This document shows positions 21,836 through 35,000 of a DNA stretch of 64,000 nt, piece by piece; position 1 is the stretch's first letter, and each line of letters opens with the position of its first letter. Origin of the DNA: Planoprotostelium fungivorum (Eukaryota; Evosea; Variosea; Cavosteliida; Cavosteliaceae); NCBI GenBank assembly GCA_003024175.1, contig MDYQ01000069.1:146985-210984 (forward strand). The letters run 5' to 3'. The notes beneath the pieces are model-generated. The model saw nothing but the letters and a program-made list of their open reading frames with translations. It made no database searches and was not told the origin of the DNA. Position numbers and translations under genes: made by a program.

Positions 21836-23793
21836 TCAGAAGATACTGAATCGTCTCCCCTTCTTCTTCAGCTTTTCCGCTATTGTCCCCTTCTGATCTT
21901 TTCTCGGTGTTGGTTCCGGCTGTTGACGGCTCTCCCTTGGAGAAGGAGAGGGTGAAGGGGCATTCTTTTCTGAAGGTGTGGCCCCCAGCAGAGCAGGTGG
22001 TGTCGTGGAGAGGATGACATTGTTCATAGCCGTTTTGGCATCCACTATAGGTTCAGAAGCTGCAACAGGCTGTCTGACGGAAGTAGTTCGAATGACTGCG
22101 GCACCATTTGAACCATCGTCGCCAAATATGTCGTTGCAATCTAAGCAGTTGAGTTATGTATCGTTTTGTAGTTGGGCTCACTCTCAAAGCAGAGAACCAT
22201 AACGGCCCTCTTCTTATCGTTCTGCGTTAAAATACTGAGATCTCCCGGAGCTGGCTCTACCTTAGGTCTCAGTAGAGTTGGACCGATGACTACGCCCAGA
22301 TTGAGAGGCGTCATCTTCAACGGTCAGTGACTTGATGACATATCGGCCATCACTTTGTTCTGGTCTGAATGCGTGCTGACCAATGCCCAGTGTCTCATCA
22401 GTGTCTCGAACACCCACCTGTGCATGATGGGGAGTTTGTAGAAGAGCTCTTTGATGCATTCCACCTGTGCATACACGTCTTCGACGTCTGCGTTCATTCA
22501 GTGCATGTGAAGAGAGGCGATAAGTCACCTGCCACGGCCAGCCATTCGTCATAGTTTTCGAATGGAATGAGAGGTGGTGTTAATTCTCTCAACCATAACT
22601 TGAGAGCTCCACACAAAACGTGGGGATTCATCTCTTGTGAAGGAGAGAAGTCTGATTACGTGAGATGAAGTCGAAGAACGAGAACGACTTACTCTCGTCT
22701 CCAATTGATTTCTGTAGATTTCTGACCTCATCATGATTACCAGACACACGAAAGATACCTTCCACATCCAAAACTTTGTGGTTCAGTTTTCGCGAAATCG
22801 TCCAGATTCACTCACATTCCGTCTCGATGCGATCAGTGATCAGCATGATCTTCTCTAACGATAGAGGAACGGGTTTAGGCGTGTGTGCCTCTTGCACCAA
22901 GATCTTCCTCTTCAATAATTCATCTTGTGAGACTCGGTTTTCCAAAAATTTACTGAAGAAGCTCTTCTTCATGCGGCTGGCGTCCGCTTTGGATGTCAAC
23001 TCCTCGAGGAATGGAGGCGGCACTCTCTGTTCTTCTTCGCTCGTCAGATGAAGAGTCCGTGATGTTGTGATGCCTCACCCTGATTGAATACCGACTGACT
23101 GGACTTTTTGAAGAGAGGCTTTCTCTTCGGTTTATCTTCTTCCGGTGATTTGATGGGCGAGGGAGGATTCGACAGGAAAGGTTGCACCGTAGGTGTATAA
23201 TGCACAGACGCTCTTTTAGAATGGGTTGATGGTGATACAGGGGCTGATTGGGGCGTGACGCCCAGAATGGCGGCTGACTTGGATGTATACAGCCTTGATA
23301 TATCATTGTCAGCATCGGTCCGCAGCTTATATACAAGGGTGCTCTGTTGAGGTGAGATCGAAAGTGATCGACATCGAATCACCTTCATGTTCACCAAAGG
23401 ATAATCACACAGTTGCAATTCATCGGATAACCAAGTACCTCGATCCACTTTCACGCTTCTCCGTTTTGATCGAAGAGTGGATACGAAGCCTTCCTTTTCC
23501 TTCAATAAGAAGAATCCGAATCCCTCATCCCAGCTTGGTTCTAATGTGCCGCTCGTCAAGATCGATGATCTCAGCTCTTGGATGGCATCGTTGACCTTAG
23601 TCTTAGCGGTAAACTGAAATCAATTCAGTCGCGTCAGATGATGTCTCTCTGATACCTTGTGGAGCATGTTTATGGCTTTAGAGGGTATAGAAACCTTCAC
23701 AACAATATCCCTGCCCTCCACATCGATAGACTGCCCCGGGGGGGAGCTGAGCGGCCTGATGAGGCTTCTTCTGAAAGAAGCTCTCTTGTCCAT
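21836..23793 (-). CDS. RhoGAP protein with N-terminal ubiquitin-like/FERM-F0-like domain
   Basis: Starts at 23793 (MDKRASFRRSLIRPLSS). Residues about 20-125 (DIVVKVSIPSKAINMLHK, KTKVNDAIQEL, GFGFFLLKEKEGF, ELQLCDYPLVNMKVI) resemble the ubiquitin-like F0/RA folds of talin-type proteins. A Ser/Pro-rich basic linker follows. The RhoGAP domain occupies the centre to C-terminal half: VEGIFRVSGNHDEVRNLQ carries the arginine finger, then NPHVLCGALKLWLRELTPPL and FENYDEWLAVA. The tail is disordered (SPSPSPRESRQQPEPTPRK). It should switch off a Rho-family GTPase, probably at the cell cortex. The exon boundaries inside the GAP domain are approximate. Confidence 0.88.
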
Positions 23794-23892
23794 CGGGTCT
23801 GTGGATAGCCCGGCACAAAGGTGAAATAAATCCGATTTTAAGAGTTGCTCATCTACAGGGTGTCTCTATAAAAAGAAAGGAAGCAGCACCGC

Positions 23893-24645
23893 ATGTCAGG
23901 CCAGCAGACCAGAGCGTTCAACACTACGCGTCTCCAGGACGGAGCTGGTAAGTCTAGGACTTTAGTCGGTAACTGGCAGGAAGATGAGCAATGGGTGAGA
24001 CGTCACCTCTGATTCGACTGACCTGAGCAGGCGGGGACACAAGTGACTGGTAAATTCGCTCACCAACCGAACATCATCAGCAGTGATAGAGTGAGCGCCA
24101 CATCACATTCATCACCACATCGTGTGACTCACCTTTCACAGACGTTCGACGGTCACGCGCCTGCACCTGTGGAGAACAATGAGAAGAAGAGCACTATCGG
24201 TAAAAGGCAACAAGTGAAGCAGGCAGAGATGATGGAGCAAGCCCTTCGCTCTACAGAGCTAGGTCTGCCCGAGCCTGTCGATCGTCTAGGACAACAGAAT
24301 CGAGTTCGCACGATCGATGAGAAGGGAGGCATCAAGACTACGAACGAAAAGTATCAACATTATCCCATCTTCAATCAAGAGAATGATCCGTTGGAGTCGA
24401 CACATCAGAAGTCATACGGTGCTAACGGCGAAGATCTATTGTGTGGGTGCTAATCGCATGACGAAATGCCTGACGATTTTGGCAGCAACTTTAGCTTCTG
24501 GTTCTGGTGGAGACAGTACAGCTTATCTGAGAGATAAGACAGTGACCATCCACGGAGATCGCTCTGATCGAGATAATTTCAACAAGAGTCACACGTTCAG
24601 CAAGCCCATATCTGAATACCAGGGAGGACAGCACAAGCCAGAATA
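23893..24645 (+). CDS. Putative axonemal / microtubule inner protein
   Basis: Four or five exons from MSGQQTRAFNTTRLQDGAGK. The SRTLVGNWQEDEQ motif, short charged repeats (TGKFAHQPN, YQHYPIFNQ, NDPLESTHQKSYGA) and a tail of HTFSKPISEYQGG are the type of segment seen in small flagellar microtubule-associated proteins. A 43-base intron (GTGGGTGCTAAT...GGCAG) joins DLLS to TLASGSGG. No globular domain is evident. I cannot name it with certainty; SPAG8-like and other MIP families are possibilities. CFAP299 13 kb away shows that the organism keeps axonemal genes. Confidence 0.55.
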
Positions 24646-24742
24646 AATCATTGTAGATCGAGTGTTCACCGAATCGGCTTAGCCGATGTCGTATGAGGCG
24701 AAGGTGTGCACTCATACCAACGAAAACACATCTAGAAAAAAC

Positions 24743-26411
24743 ATGGCCGCAAGAATCACATTATCTACGACCGATCTGGGTTCTACTTCGAACAGTGACG
24801 CACCTTCGTATTGGAATGCAGAGAATCATACGGGCGAATCATACTTGAGAGCAGAGCACTGGAAAGAGGATATGGAAGGATTGACGCTACCTGGAAGGAC
24901 ACAAGTGAGTCTCTCTCACCGTCAGACGATCCGATCTGATGTTCAACAGATCGTCCCCGTCTCCCAACCATCTGGAGAAGCCATCTTGCGATATGTGGAA
25001 GAGTTGAAGATGTTCGCTGCACTGCGGGACACTGGTGTCGATCCTTACACTTCTAAAAGCGGTCCCATTCCCAAGGTGACTCATCCTCCCGTGTTGCACA
25101 TAGATCTCACCACGTCCAGGACGTACCTTCTATGGACAGTGGGGCCTTCTTGGACCATCACTGGACATGGGCATCGCAAGAGTGGATAAAATCAACAGTC
25201 CGCGTTCACTGGTGGAACTCCCTCCAAGATCTCTCCTCTTCGCTCGATCGAGTCATTTCCGATTACAATCACGCCGCATTCGTCAAGCTGAGCGTCCGAT
25301 CTCCAAAAGATGCGGTCGCTCGTCTGTCCATCACGAGGGAGAGAGTGAGTCTACCTCCATCACGCATGATGTCCACGTCCACCTCCATCTGATGTCATCT
25401 CGAAGGTGAAGGAGAAGATCAGAGAATCCGTCGAAGGTGGCTGCTCGTCAGAGGAAGAACTAGGACAGAACATCTGTGCCATCCGTTGGGCAGCATGGAG
25501 GGGGTTGAGAGTCTCATCCGGTGAAGATGCCCTGCAGCTCTTGCTCCGCTCCGACCGAATCTACGTCGACATCTTACAGCACCAACTCTTCTCTGCGAAA
25601 GGTGAGGAAGAAGGTGCCGACGTTGTTTCTGAAGAGAGAAGGTGCTTGGGACTTGAACGTCATCGTGTCGGAATTCTTCGAAGGATTTCATCCAGATTGG
25701 GAATTTCGCGGATTCGTCAGTGGTGGTGTACGTACGGGACTCACGGCTTACTCTCCCTTTATCTTCGAGCGACAGCAGGTGGAGAAGAAGGTGGGACTGA
25801 TCTGCGATCATACCATCTGATCACGTCGTGTGTTCACATGATGTCCTCGTATGATCATCCGTTCATCGTCACATTTGTGATCTCATCGTCTCATCATCTA
25901 ATCATCTCATCGTCTAATCATCTATCTCATCGTCCAATCATCTGATCATCTCGTCATCTCATCGTCTGATGATCAACAGGCGGACATACTTCGATTGATA
26001 GAGAAAGTGTGGGATCGAGTCGATGAGAAATCGAGAGTGCAAGATTATTCCGTCGATTTCGCGGTATCCCCAGAGTGTGGAGAGGGGCAGTGTTGGGTGA
26101 TCGAGATCAACGCCTTCTTACCCCCCTTGGCTGGTAGTGGATTGTTCTCCATGCATGATGCGAAGGACAGAGACATCATCAAGAATGGTGAGTGAACGTC
26201 ATCATCTAGAGATCGCATCATGTGGATCGTGTGATGATCGAATGACTGACAAAGTCAAGGTCCTTTTGAATTTCGAGTGAAAGAGAAGCCCATCGTGGAG
26301 GAAGACTTCACCGTCGTTAAAGTGGACGAGAAGACAGGAAGAACAACGACTGTCATCATGCAGCCCGCCACACCGGAAGTCATGGACTGGGTCAAAGAGG
26401 TGATGGCATGA
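24743..26411 (+). CDS. Divergent CDC123/D123-family ATP-grasp protein
   Basis: About seven exons. Landmarks match the D123 fold in order: WWNSLQDLSSSLDRVIS, FVKLSVRSPKDAVARL (SxPKDA), ALQLLLRSDRIYVDI, then FHPDWEFRGFVSGGVRTGLT (EFRxFV), DYSVDFAVSP and WVIEINAFLPPLAGSGLF (metal-binding E-N), and GPFEFRVKEKPI. CDC123 proteins use ATP to help assemble eIF2. This one lacks some of the usual acidic stretches and may be a paralogue with another client. Near 25604 two frames must be joined; a 37-base intron (GTGAGG...GAGAG) gives FSAK-EGAWDLN in frame. An upstream in-frame Met at 24686 is an alternative start. Confidence 0.75.
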
Positions 26412-26696
26412 TCGCGATGTAAAACTTTTCGTTGAATGGAGAGTGCAGGTAAGAAGAGAGTTGAAAGATCCGAAACCCGTCCAGACGAACGGAACCTTTT
26501 GTAATATCATGTAATAAACGATCAAAACACATCAGTCTAAACGGTCCGGTTCATTATCGTATATAAGCTGTGCACTTGACCAGTACCTCTCAGTACACAA
26601 CAACTGAAATTCACCAGCGAGCGACGGGAGCACCAGAAGGGAGGCACGTAACACATCACGACGCACATCTTTCCAACACTACTTTATCGAGCCCTA

Positions 26697-27842
26697 TTTA
26701 CAGCAAGTTCTCATTCGATTCCCCCCTCATCTTCGTGTACCCACTTCTCATCAGCTCCCGAGTCTTCTTCATACCCTCCGATACCTTCTCCACCACTTTC
26801 CTTCGATTCACCACCAACAAGGTGAATCCACTGGAAGCCAATGCGACGAGGACAAAGAGTCCGATCTGGCCGGTGCTGCTCTGTGCGTCTGTCGTCGTGC
26901 TGCCGCTGCCGCTCTGCTGATTCTGGTTCCTGTTGGGAGGAAAACCGAAACCACCACCGCTTCTCTCGGACCACAAGTAAGAAGTGTTCACGCCGAGTAG
27001 GATGGAAGCCTCCAGACCTAAGAGGACGAGTTCAGATGGGAGATGGTGAGATGGAGGGTCACCTCGACTGATGTCTCCGGGGATGACGTAAGAGTGGGCC
27101 ATGATGGCGACCTCCCCTCCGGCCTGTTGGTAGATGCCATCGTTAGAGTTCATGACGCGGACGGTCTTGATGGAAGAGTAGGGGGAGAGAGCGGCCACGG
27201 CCGTCCCCAGATCATCGGTGAAGAATGATTGACCCGTGTGAGATACGTGTCCCCCGATGAAACCTCCATCTTCTGTGATGCTGCTATTGATGTGAACCTA
27301 AACCATCGTGAGACACTTCATCTCGTGGTGAAAGTTTGTCGCCGTTCACCTTGATGTGAATGTGGATGTCGCGTCCGGCATACCAACCGGGGAAGATGGT
27401 GTCAAAAGTGGCCACGCCCTTGCTGTCGACGAATTGGATACCTCTTAAGAAGGTTGTCTCGGCACCTCCGTTGTTCTGAGAGTTTTGGTAGTGGGAATAG
27501 ATTCCGGCCGCATCACAGTGCCAGATCTCGACAGCGGCACCGGCCACGATCTCACATGTGGTGACGTCTTTTACTTGGAACTTGAGCTTTAGAGGAAGAC
27601 CGGCTTTACCTTCTCTTCAGATGCATCAGTGAAATGACGCGTGTTGTGATCCTCACGTGATGTTCCTTCGAACCATGCCCAAGTTGGCATAGTATGGACC
27701 CTCTGTGACTTCTTGCACCAAGATGCAAGAGTCTGCCGATCTCTTCCCACACATCCCCTTGGTCGGTGTTTGTTCTGATCTCCTGTGTCCGCAGACGGAG
27801 AGTGCGAGGAGGAGTAAGATGATCGCCTGTCGTTGTACCTTC
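26697..27842 (-). CDS. Secreted, membrane-anchored intradiol ring-cleavage dioxygenase
   Basis: Start at 27842 gives a signal peptide (AIILLLLALSVCGHRR). The catalytic domain follows in exons 27657-27842, about 27345-27614 and further left: VQEVTEGPYYANLG, then AAVEIWHCDAAGIYSHY (Fe-ligand Tyr) and TIFPGWYAGRDIHIHIKV (Tyr and two His ligands). All four ferric-iron ligands are present. The C-terminus has a Ser/Gln-rich linker, a TM helix (IGLFVLVALASSGFTLLVV) and a basic tail ending GESNENLL. It should cleave catechol-type aromatics outside the cell, using non-haem Fe(III). Similar extracellular dioxygenases occur in fungi that degrade lignin products; the membrane anchor is unusual. Confidence 0.9.
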
Positions 27843-28162
27843 ATCTAGCTGTGATCGATTTGATTTGAGCTACGGTCTGGCGAGATTGGGTTGTGGGGTC
27901 ATTGGGAAAAGAGGGTAAAGGGGCTATTGGGCTGTCGGGCTGTCGTTCGGTGACTCCGGGGGTTCACGAATATTTTTCCGGTTTTCTTCAGAACAAGCTT
28001 CACCACATGACTCATGGAAGTGTCTTCTCTTGATGATGAGCGAGTGGAGAAGGAGAAGTGTCCGCTGCATCTTTATTCCTGATGAAAGATGGCGATTGCA
28101 AGTGTTCTCATTGTGGAAAACGGTGATGGAGATATATACATTGAGCTCCCTCTGTCTTTGTC
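27843..28162. other. Intergenic, 320 bp
   Basis: Promoter of the dioxygenase gene and the 3' flank of SYS1; both genes lie on the minus strand. No coding or RNA signal seen. Confidence 0.35.
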
Positions 28163-28679
28163 TAAACGGTTGATACGAGAGATGATCTGTCCTTTGATGC
28201 AAGTGGAATGTCTTGCAATTCCTTTCTCATGCATAGATACTCTCCAAGCAGAGACATGAATAAGAGGGAGACCACGTTGATTGCCCACCACTGCCACCGA
28301 TATGGAAATCCTCCGTAGAAGCAAGAGATGAAGAAGTGGAAAATGTGCACCGTTGCAGCGAAGTCGAGACATTTACGATGCCGTTCCACGACATAGACGA
28401 GTGAGACACCACTGTCTGCCATCAGAATTTGATGGCAATAATGTCCACTCACCCAGCAAATCCATTGAGAATGAATGTGAAGATGGATGTCCATCCTAGA
28501 ACATTCGAGAAGGTGATACTCCTGTAATCGAAAATCTGACCGAGTGAAATGGGTTGACCGGCCAGCGTATCGATGATCCCCAATAAGAATCCAAAAGTTG
28601 TGTAGAAGAAGAACTGCATGGCAGCCATTTGTGCGAGAATGAGTTTAGGGTCCCATACGAGTCGTTTGTGGAATCCCAT
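28163..28679 (-). CDS. SYS1: SYS1 Golgi trafficking protein
   Basis: Two exons, 28453-28679 and about 28163-28411, joined in frame at NGFAGGVSLVYVVERHRKC. The start MGFHKRLVWDPKLILAQMAA matches the family. Conserved elements: FDYRSITFSNVLGW, LDFAATVHIFHFF, WQWWAINVV and GEYLCMRKELQDIPL. Four TM segments, about 158 residues, usual for SYS1. It recruits the ARFRP1/Arl3 GTPase to trans-Golgi membranes and so golgins. An upstream in-frame Met at 28838 is not supported by homology. Confidence 0.93.
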
Positions 28680-29019
28680 CGTGCATATGTTGATCTGTAT
28701 GTGATGCGATGTGGAACCGCGGGTCGAAAATGCTTGTTTGGAAAAAATCGTTGACATTTCACAAGCGTCTTTGTTGACTGCAGAACGACCACAAGACGCC
28801 ATGAAAAGAATGAAAGATGAAGAATGAACTCCTCCCATGGTCTAAGTCGTACGACGGAGGTCTCTCCATATCACTCAACAATTGCCCTCTTTGTGGAAAT
28901 AAATCTGCCATTTTCAAAATTGTGACGACCTTCTTTGAATTGTCATCACATCACATCACCCGGAGTGATCCATGATTGAAGGAACAGAAGCAATCATAGA
29001 TACGAAACAACGATAATAT
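28680..29019. other. Intergenic divergent promoter, 340 bp
   Basis: Lies between SYS1 (leftward) and the Clu-domain gene (rightward). No RNA gene or repeat seen. Confidence 0.35.
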
Positions 29020-32000
29020 ATGGACAGAGATCCTGCCCCAAGGAGGTTTTGGCGGGGACTGCTAGCATCCACTAGTCGAGTCAGTAATCCCAGGCTCAGA
29101 GAGGGAGCTGCACCAGAGAGCCGCAACATGGGGGTAACGAAGGAAGATAGAAGAGAAGCCGAGAAGGCGAAAGCAGTCAGGAGGACGACCATTTTAGAAT
29201 TGGGAAGGACTTCCATCGATGCAAGAAAACCAGCGAATAATCCAACGCGAGCCGACTCCTTCAGTGATCTCAATGAACTTCTGCACACGGGAGATGCACA
29301 TTTGGATCAACAGATACATCGTATCATGGAGTTGAAGAAGGAAGGGAAACTTCAGAATTCAGACTTTGAACGAGAAAGCCCTACCTTGACGAGTGATGAT
29401 AGCACCGAATCTTACAAACCCAACGATGCACCTCCACCGCGAGAACCCATCACAGTGGCAGGAACGAGCACATTCAATCTCCTCGCGAGTCAAGAGGACA
29501 TTGGGAGACAGACCATGCTCAAGGAGTATGAAGAGATGATGGAAGAGAAGAAGAGAGACAAAGCGAGGGCGAGGAGCGTCAGTGATACTCTGGCCACAGC
29601 GGCACTGCACACCGAACCCACCATGAAGAGGAAGCAGAGTATCAGACAGAAGAGAGCCGAGGAGAAGGCCATCAGTGTGGAGATGAAGAGACAGATCTAC
29701 GCTTTCGCCGACGGACACAACAAGAAAGAATTAGATCAACTCATCCAACAACAGGTGACATCCATCATCATCCATCACCATTCGAATGCAAATCTGATGT
29801 CATCATCTCAGAACAAGATACCCGTGAGAGAGAGATCGGGTTCTTTGGAGACCATTCCAGTCCAGCCACTCCATCGCATGAAAGCCATCTCTTCAGAGGG
29901 CGACATGACCCGGATGGAAGCAGAAGCCGAGAGATTGTATTCTCCCATGACGAGGAGGTATTTAGAAGTCAACAAGGCTTCTCACCTCGTGGGCGGTGCC
30001 CTCAGCCTCAGAGACAACAATCAAGCTCGCTCTTCACCCCAGCAACGTACTCCCACCACCTCACCGAGTACGTATCGTGCGTAAGATACGCATCTGACTC
30101 ACGCAGGGGGATCGCTGCGGACTTCTCTCAACGGAATCACACAAGCCATCGCCGAACAAGCTTCGAAGGAGAGAGAAATGAGAGAAGATCAGGGAAAGAA
30201 GAAGAAAGACAAGAAGAAAGAGCCGAGAGAGCAGCAGGCACACATCAGTCCGAAAGACATCTTGTATCAGTATGCGTCGAATGTCGTGGCCGATCTGGAC
30301 AAGTGAGTGGCGGGTTGTAGATCGAGGGCTGATCACGTGACAGCCCCGGGGAGAACTCACCTCACTTTTATCGCGTACAGTCGGAGTCGGACGATGATTC
30401 CAGCTTCATGGTGTCTACTTTGTTTCGTCGACGTTTGTTTCTGGGTCTAACTGTCGACAGAGGAGCACGAAGGATGAGAGTGAATCGGATGAGGCAAGGA
30501 CTGTCCTGGAGAACAAACAAGCCAGGAGGTAAGATTCAATCATGAAATTCAAGTCATCCTGATCGTTGTAGATCGGTTGTCAACACGAATCAGCCCTTGT
30601 GGCTCACCCAGAGTGCATCCAGTGACGACGGAGGTGAATCACGACATCTCCTTGAAATTTCAACTGACAGGTCCAGGTCCGAGAACCAGCGGAAATTCAG
30701 AAATCCCCACGCCCACCTCTGTAAGCCGCGTGAGTGCTTCCCGTGATATCTCACGTGACATCACGACAGACCAGCTCGTACAGCCAACAGTCGATCAGCT
30801 CTGGCTATACGAATTCATCGAATGCGATGAACAACACCGTCTCTTCTGTTCCTGCTTTTATACCAGAGAATGGTTACGCTACCTCCTCTGCCACATTCAA
30901 TGGTGTGACGAAACCGCGGGAAAATCTATTTCCGCAGCCCGAGCCTGCCTTCCCCGGAGGCTACACGGAAACCGCCAGCGACTTTTCCACGCATCTCGCG
31001 AAATCTGCGAATGCGACTGCGAGCGCGGGAGGCTACACTGACACGACGAAGCCTTTCGCGGCGCCCATCGTGAAGAGCTTCAGCTTCGGTGAAGCTCCGG
31101 GAGGCTACACCGACACAGCATCCAACATCGCTCCCGCCATTTCAGTCAAACCTGCCACACCAACACAAGGAAAGAAGAGTGACAGCTACACGAAGAAGGA
31201 AGTTGTAGAGGAAGAAGAGGGAGAGGCGGACGAAGACGTCATGGCGGAGATTCTGTCTCTGTTCAACCAACTGGCGACCGGTGAGATATTTCGTGGAAAT
31301 TTCTCTGAGGGTTGTAGACGATCAGTTGGACGCTGGTGTGGAATTATCCGAGATTTTTCCGGGGTCGATACATAGGTTACGTGCGGGTCTGAGAGAGAGA
31401 GTGAGGAGAGCGAAGGCCCTTCATCCTTCCAGTGAGTTCTCATCGAATTTTCACTCGATTTTCACGTCAATTCCCTCGTTCGAATGCGAAGCCAAGGCTG
31501 ACGTGCCAACAGATGAAGTCGACGAGAAGAGCTGGAATCAACAGTTCCAACAGATATTAGAGAATTTGAATCTGTGTGACGATGCACAGGAGAGATCCAC
31601 CATCTACTCTCAGTTATCCAACTTGGCCCAAGATTTCGTGCACTACGCGAAAACCTACGGAAAACTCATCATCTCCGAACTGTACCTGCCAGACGACCAG
31701 AAGACCATCAAACCGAACGACATCGGTGGTTTCGCTGGAGGTAGAGTCCATCTACAATCGCGTCAGAGTGACACGTGACAGGTGTCAAATACGTCGTCAA
31801 GGGTATCCTGTTCAAATTGGCCGTGGATTCTCACGGACTGTACGGATCAGATATGGCGGCCGCAAAAGTGGCGGGAAATGATCTGAAGGGTCTCGTACAG
31901 TATTTCAACTTGGGTATCTCACGCCTGCACTTCCCTCTCATGGTGATCCATCTACAACCCGCCCACGAAAATTGACGGAAAATAGGCGTTGGTCGATTAT

Positions 32001-35000
32001 ATGGGATTTCGTATACAGGCACTGTCGCTGCTGCCGATCAACAGTGACACGATCATCTATGGTACAGCCAACGGAGGTCGAACCGTCTTCGACAAGAATC
32101 TCAAATTCAACGCCAAGATGAGATTGGCGGGAAAGAAATTGGGACTGTCCCCCCACACGGTGGGTTTGTATCCAAAGACCAGCAAGACACTGTACAGCTG
32201 CGCAGATATGGAAGGACACGATGGCAAAGACGGTCGATTCTATCTCATCGATTTCGCGAGATCTTTTCCTCCCATCGATTTCACGAACGGGTGAGTCTAT
32301 CTCGATTTGATGTGATTTGATGTGATTTGATTTGATTTCTGACATGATGGATGATAGGAAGATCAAGAACAGTCACTTGTTCAGATTGTTCAGACCCGAA
32401 TTTGTGAAGAAGTACAAGCCCGCTCTGTGTCCGGATACTTTCTCTGTGAGTGGAGGGATGTGTGAGATCTATTCTGATATGATTCAGGGTTTCATTCTGG
32501 CCCACAACCCACAGAAATACATCGGAGAGGTATGGAAACAGAGATTCATCACCACCCTTCATTTTATCACTGACTCTATTTCATCTGTATCACATTCTAT
32601 ATTCACAATCATTTGATGTTGACATGGATTGAACGACATGAAGGTGAAAGAAGCAACCATCCACCTCCACTCAGAGACGATCGCCAACTGCATCGCCGAA
32701 CTGAACGAAGTCTCCACCGAGGCCGCCATCAAGAGCATCAACATCAAGCAGATGCTCCACAAGAAGGGCATCAATCTCATGTTCCTCGGTCTCATCCGTC
32801 ACCTCACCACATCCAACGTCGTCAGAAAGTGGTTGCTATTGGAGATGATCGGTAGAGTGGCCAAGCAGGAGATCAACCTGAGGTGAGGCGTACGGTACGT
32901 ATCCGAATGTGACTGGGGTAGGTTGAGGGAGAAGATGAAAGAGTTGAAATTGGCCTTGAAAGAGCCGTACAAATCGGTCGTTGTAGATTACCTCAACGTT
33001 CTGTTTGGTCATTCGGACCATGCGACGGAATATTGGAATAAGACACTGAAGACACAGATCCAATATTACTTTCAAGACAGTCTCCTCGTGTGAGTCATTC
33101 ATCACAGCAATTCGTCGTACGATTTACATATACTTCTATCTGTATAGGCAGTGAAGGTCACGTGACCTCACATACGTACACAACGTCACGCATATACCAC
33201 ACGATGACATCATACGTACCGTACGTACGGTGTAGAGGATGACCCTGTTACAGAGAAGAAGAAGAAGAGACGTTCGATCTACGTACCTTCTTTCAGGGCA
33301 ACACCATGTGTGAACTCTTCACTTACGTTCAGAAATTATCCGGTCTCAAATTCAATCCAATGTCCGCGAGAGAATTCATAGAAAATCCGACTTCCTTCCA
33401 CTTCAAGAAACCATTCGACAGCACCGACATCGAGGAGATCGGCGACAAAGTCAAGGTGAAGACCCCATCTACAACCAGCCACTCCTGACCTCCCACAGCA
33501 TATGAACATCGTCGCCGTTTCCATGGGATTCTACCTCTCAGATAAGGCTTCGATCAAGATGGGTGCAAACTCTCGGCGTCTATTCCACTTGGCCGTGGAG
33601 AAGTTTGAAGAAGCTCTATATTCGGTGCCAGACGACAAGATGAGCTTGAGGGAGCTTGCCAGGGTGAAGGCTATTTTGGGCGATCGCGTCACGGCCCAGA
33701 AATATTTCCTCGAGGCCATCGAGGCTGACGCTTCGGACCCTGTGACAAACTTTCGTTACGCCGTCTTCTTAGAAGAATCAAACCAAGCCTCGTTAGCGGA
33801 GGAGTTCTACTTGAAATGTCTAGAGGTGGAGCCCAACGATGGACAAGTGAGGTAGAAGGTTTCATCTGAATGTGACGGTGTGCAGGTCTTGATTCGTTAC
33901 GCCGATTTTCTGTCGAGGCAGGGTAAGACGGAAGATTCTCAGAAATTCTACGCGCTCGCGCGTCGCATAAATAAGATCTCCTCCACCAAGGAAGAAGAGA
34001 TCTTCGAAAACGAGAGACGGTTACCCTTCTCGAGGGAATATTCCAAGAATAATCTCCTGCCATCGGACGAGAGGGGAGGGTGGAGCACTCGCAGCGGCAC
34101 ACCGAAGAGTAAGGAGATCAAGATTTCGAACCACTGGGAGTGGATCACAGATTGGTTCATCGACAGAGAGAGGTGGTGTGACCCAGACGGTGAGGTCTAC
34201 GTCAAAGAGGTCTTCTCATGAGACGTAGGGTGGGAGTATGCGTTTCACTGGAACAATGAATGGCACTCTACTTCGTCTCACAAGAGTTACGTCAGGCGCA
34301 GAAAGTGGAAGAGAGTGAGGAGACTGAAGAACGACGGAAGAGATCAATTCAAAGAGACCCTGACGGTGACATTTTATTTCATTTTATTTCTATTTTCCAG
34401 GAACTGACGAGGACAGTTGGATGACGTGGCGGCTCACATAAAATCGGAGGGTAGTGGTCTATTTTTAGACGAGAGGAAGTACAATGGGAAGATCGTCACG
34501 AAATGCTTCACGGGTGCCGAAGCTGTCCAGTGGTTGATGAAGAACTACAACTTCTCACAAGTCGGTGCCGTCGCATTCGCGAATCGCATGCTTCAGAACA
34601 ATCTCGTACAGAACACGGGTGGTTCCGCAGAACCGTTCCAGGTGATGAAGAGAGGCAGCATGAGATGAGCTGATGAGATGCAGGATGGTTTCGTCGTCTA
34701 TCGGTTGAATGACGTGGAAAAGAGGACACCGGTGAGAGGACACAGGAAGACCAAATCGGAGATCAAGATGACAGAGTTTGATCACATCAAGAAATCTGGA
34801 TATCTAGAGAAGCAGGGGTTCATCAATCCAATGTGGAAGAAGAGGTGGAATAATTCATCACTTTTCGTCATCACCGTCACTCTTCATCATCACCATCGCT
34901 TTTCATCATCACCATCGCTTTTCATCATCACCATCGCTTTTCATCATCACCGTCACTCTTCATCATCACATCACCACATCACCACAACACTACATCATCA

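Noticed and set aside
33170-33240. CCGTACGTACGG palindrome in an intron
   Set aside because: Isolated 12-bp palindrome in an intron of the Clu gene; no repeat partners, so chance is likely.
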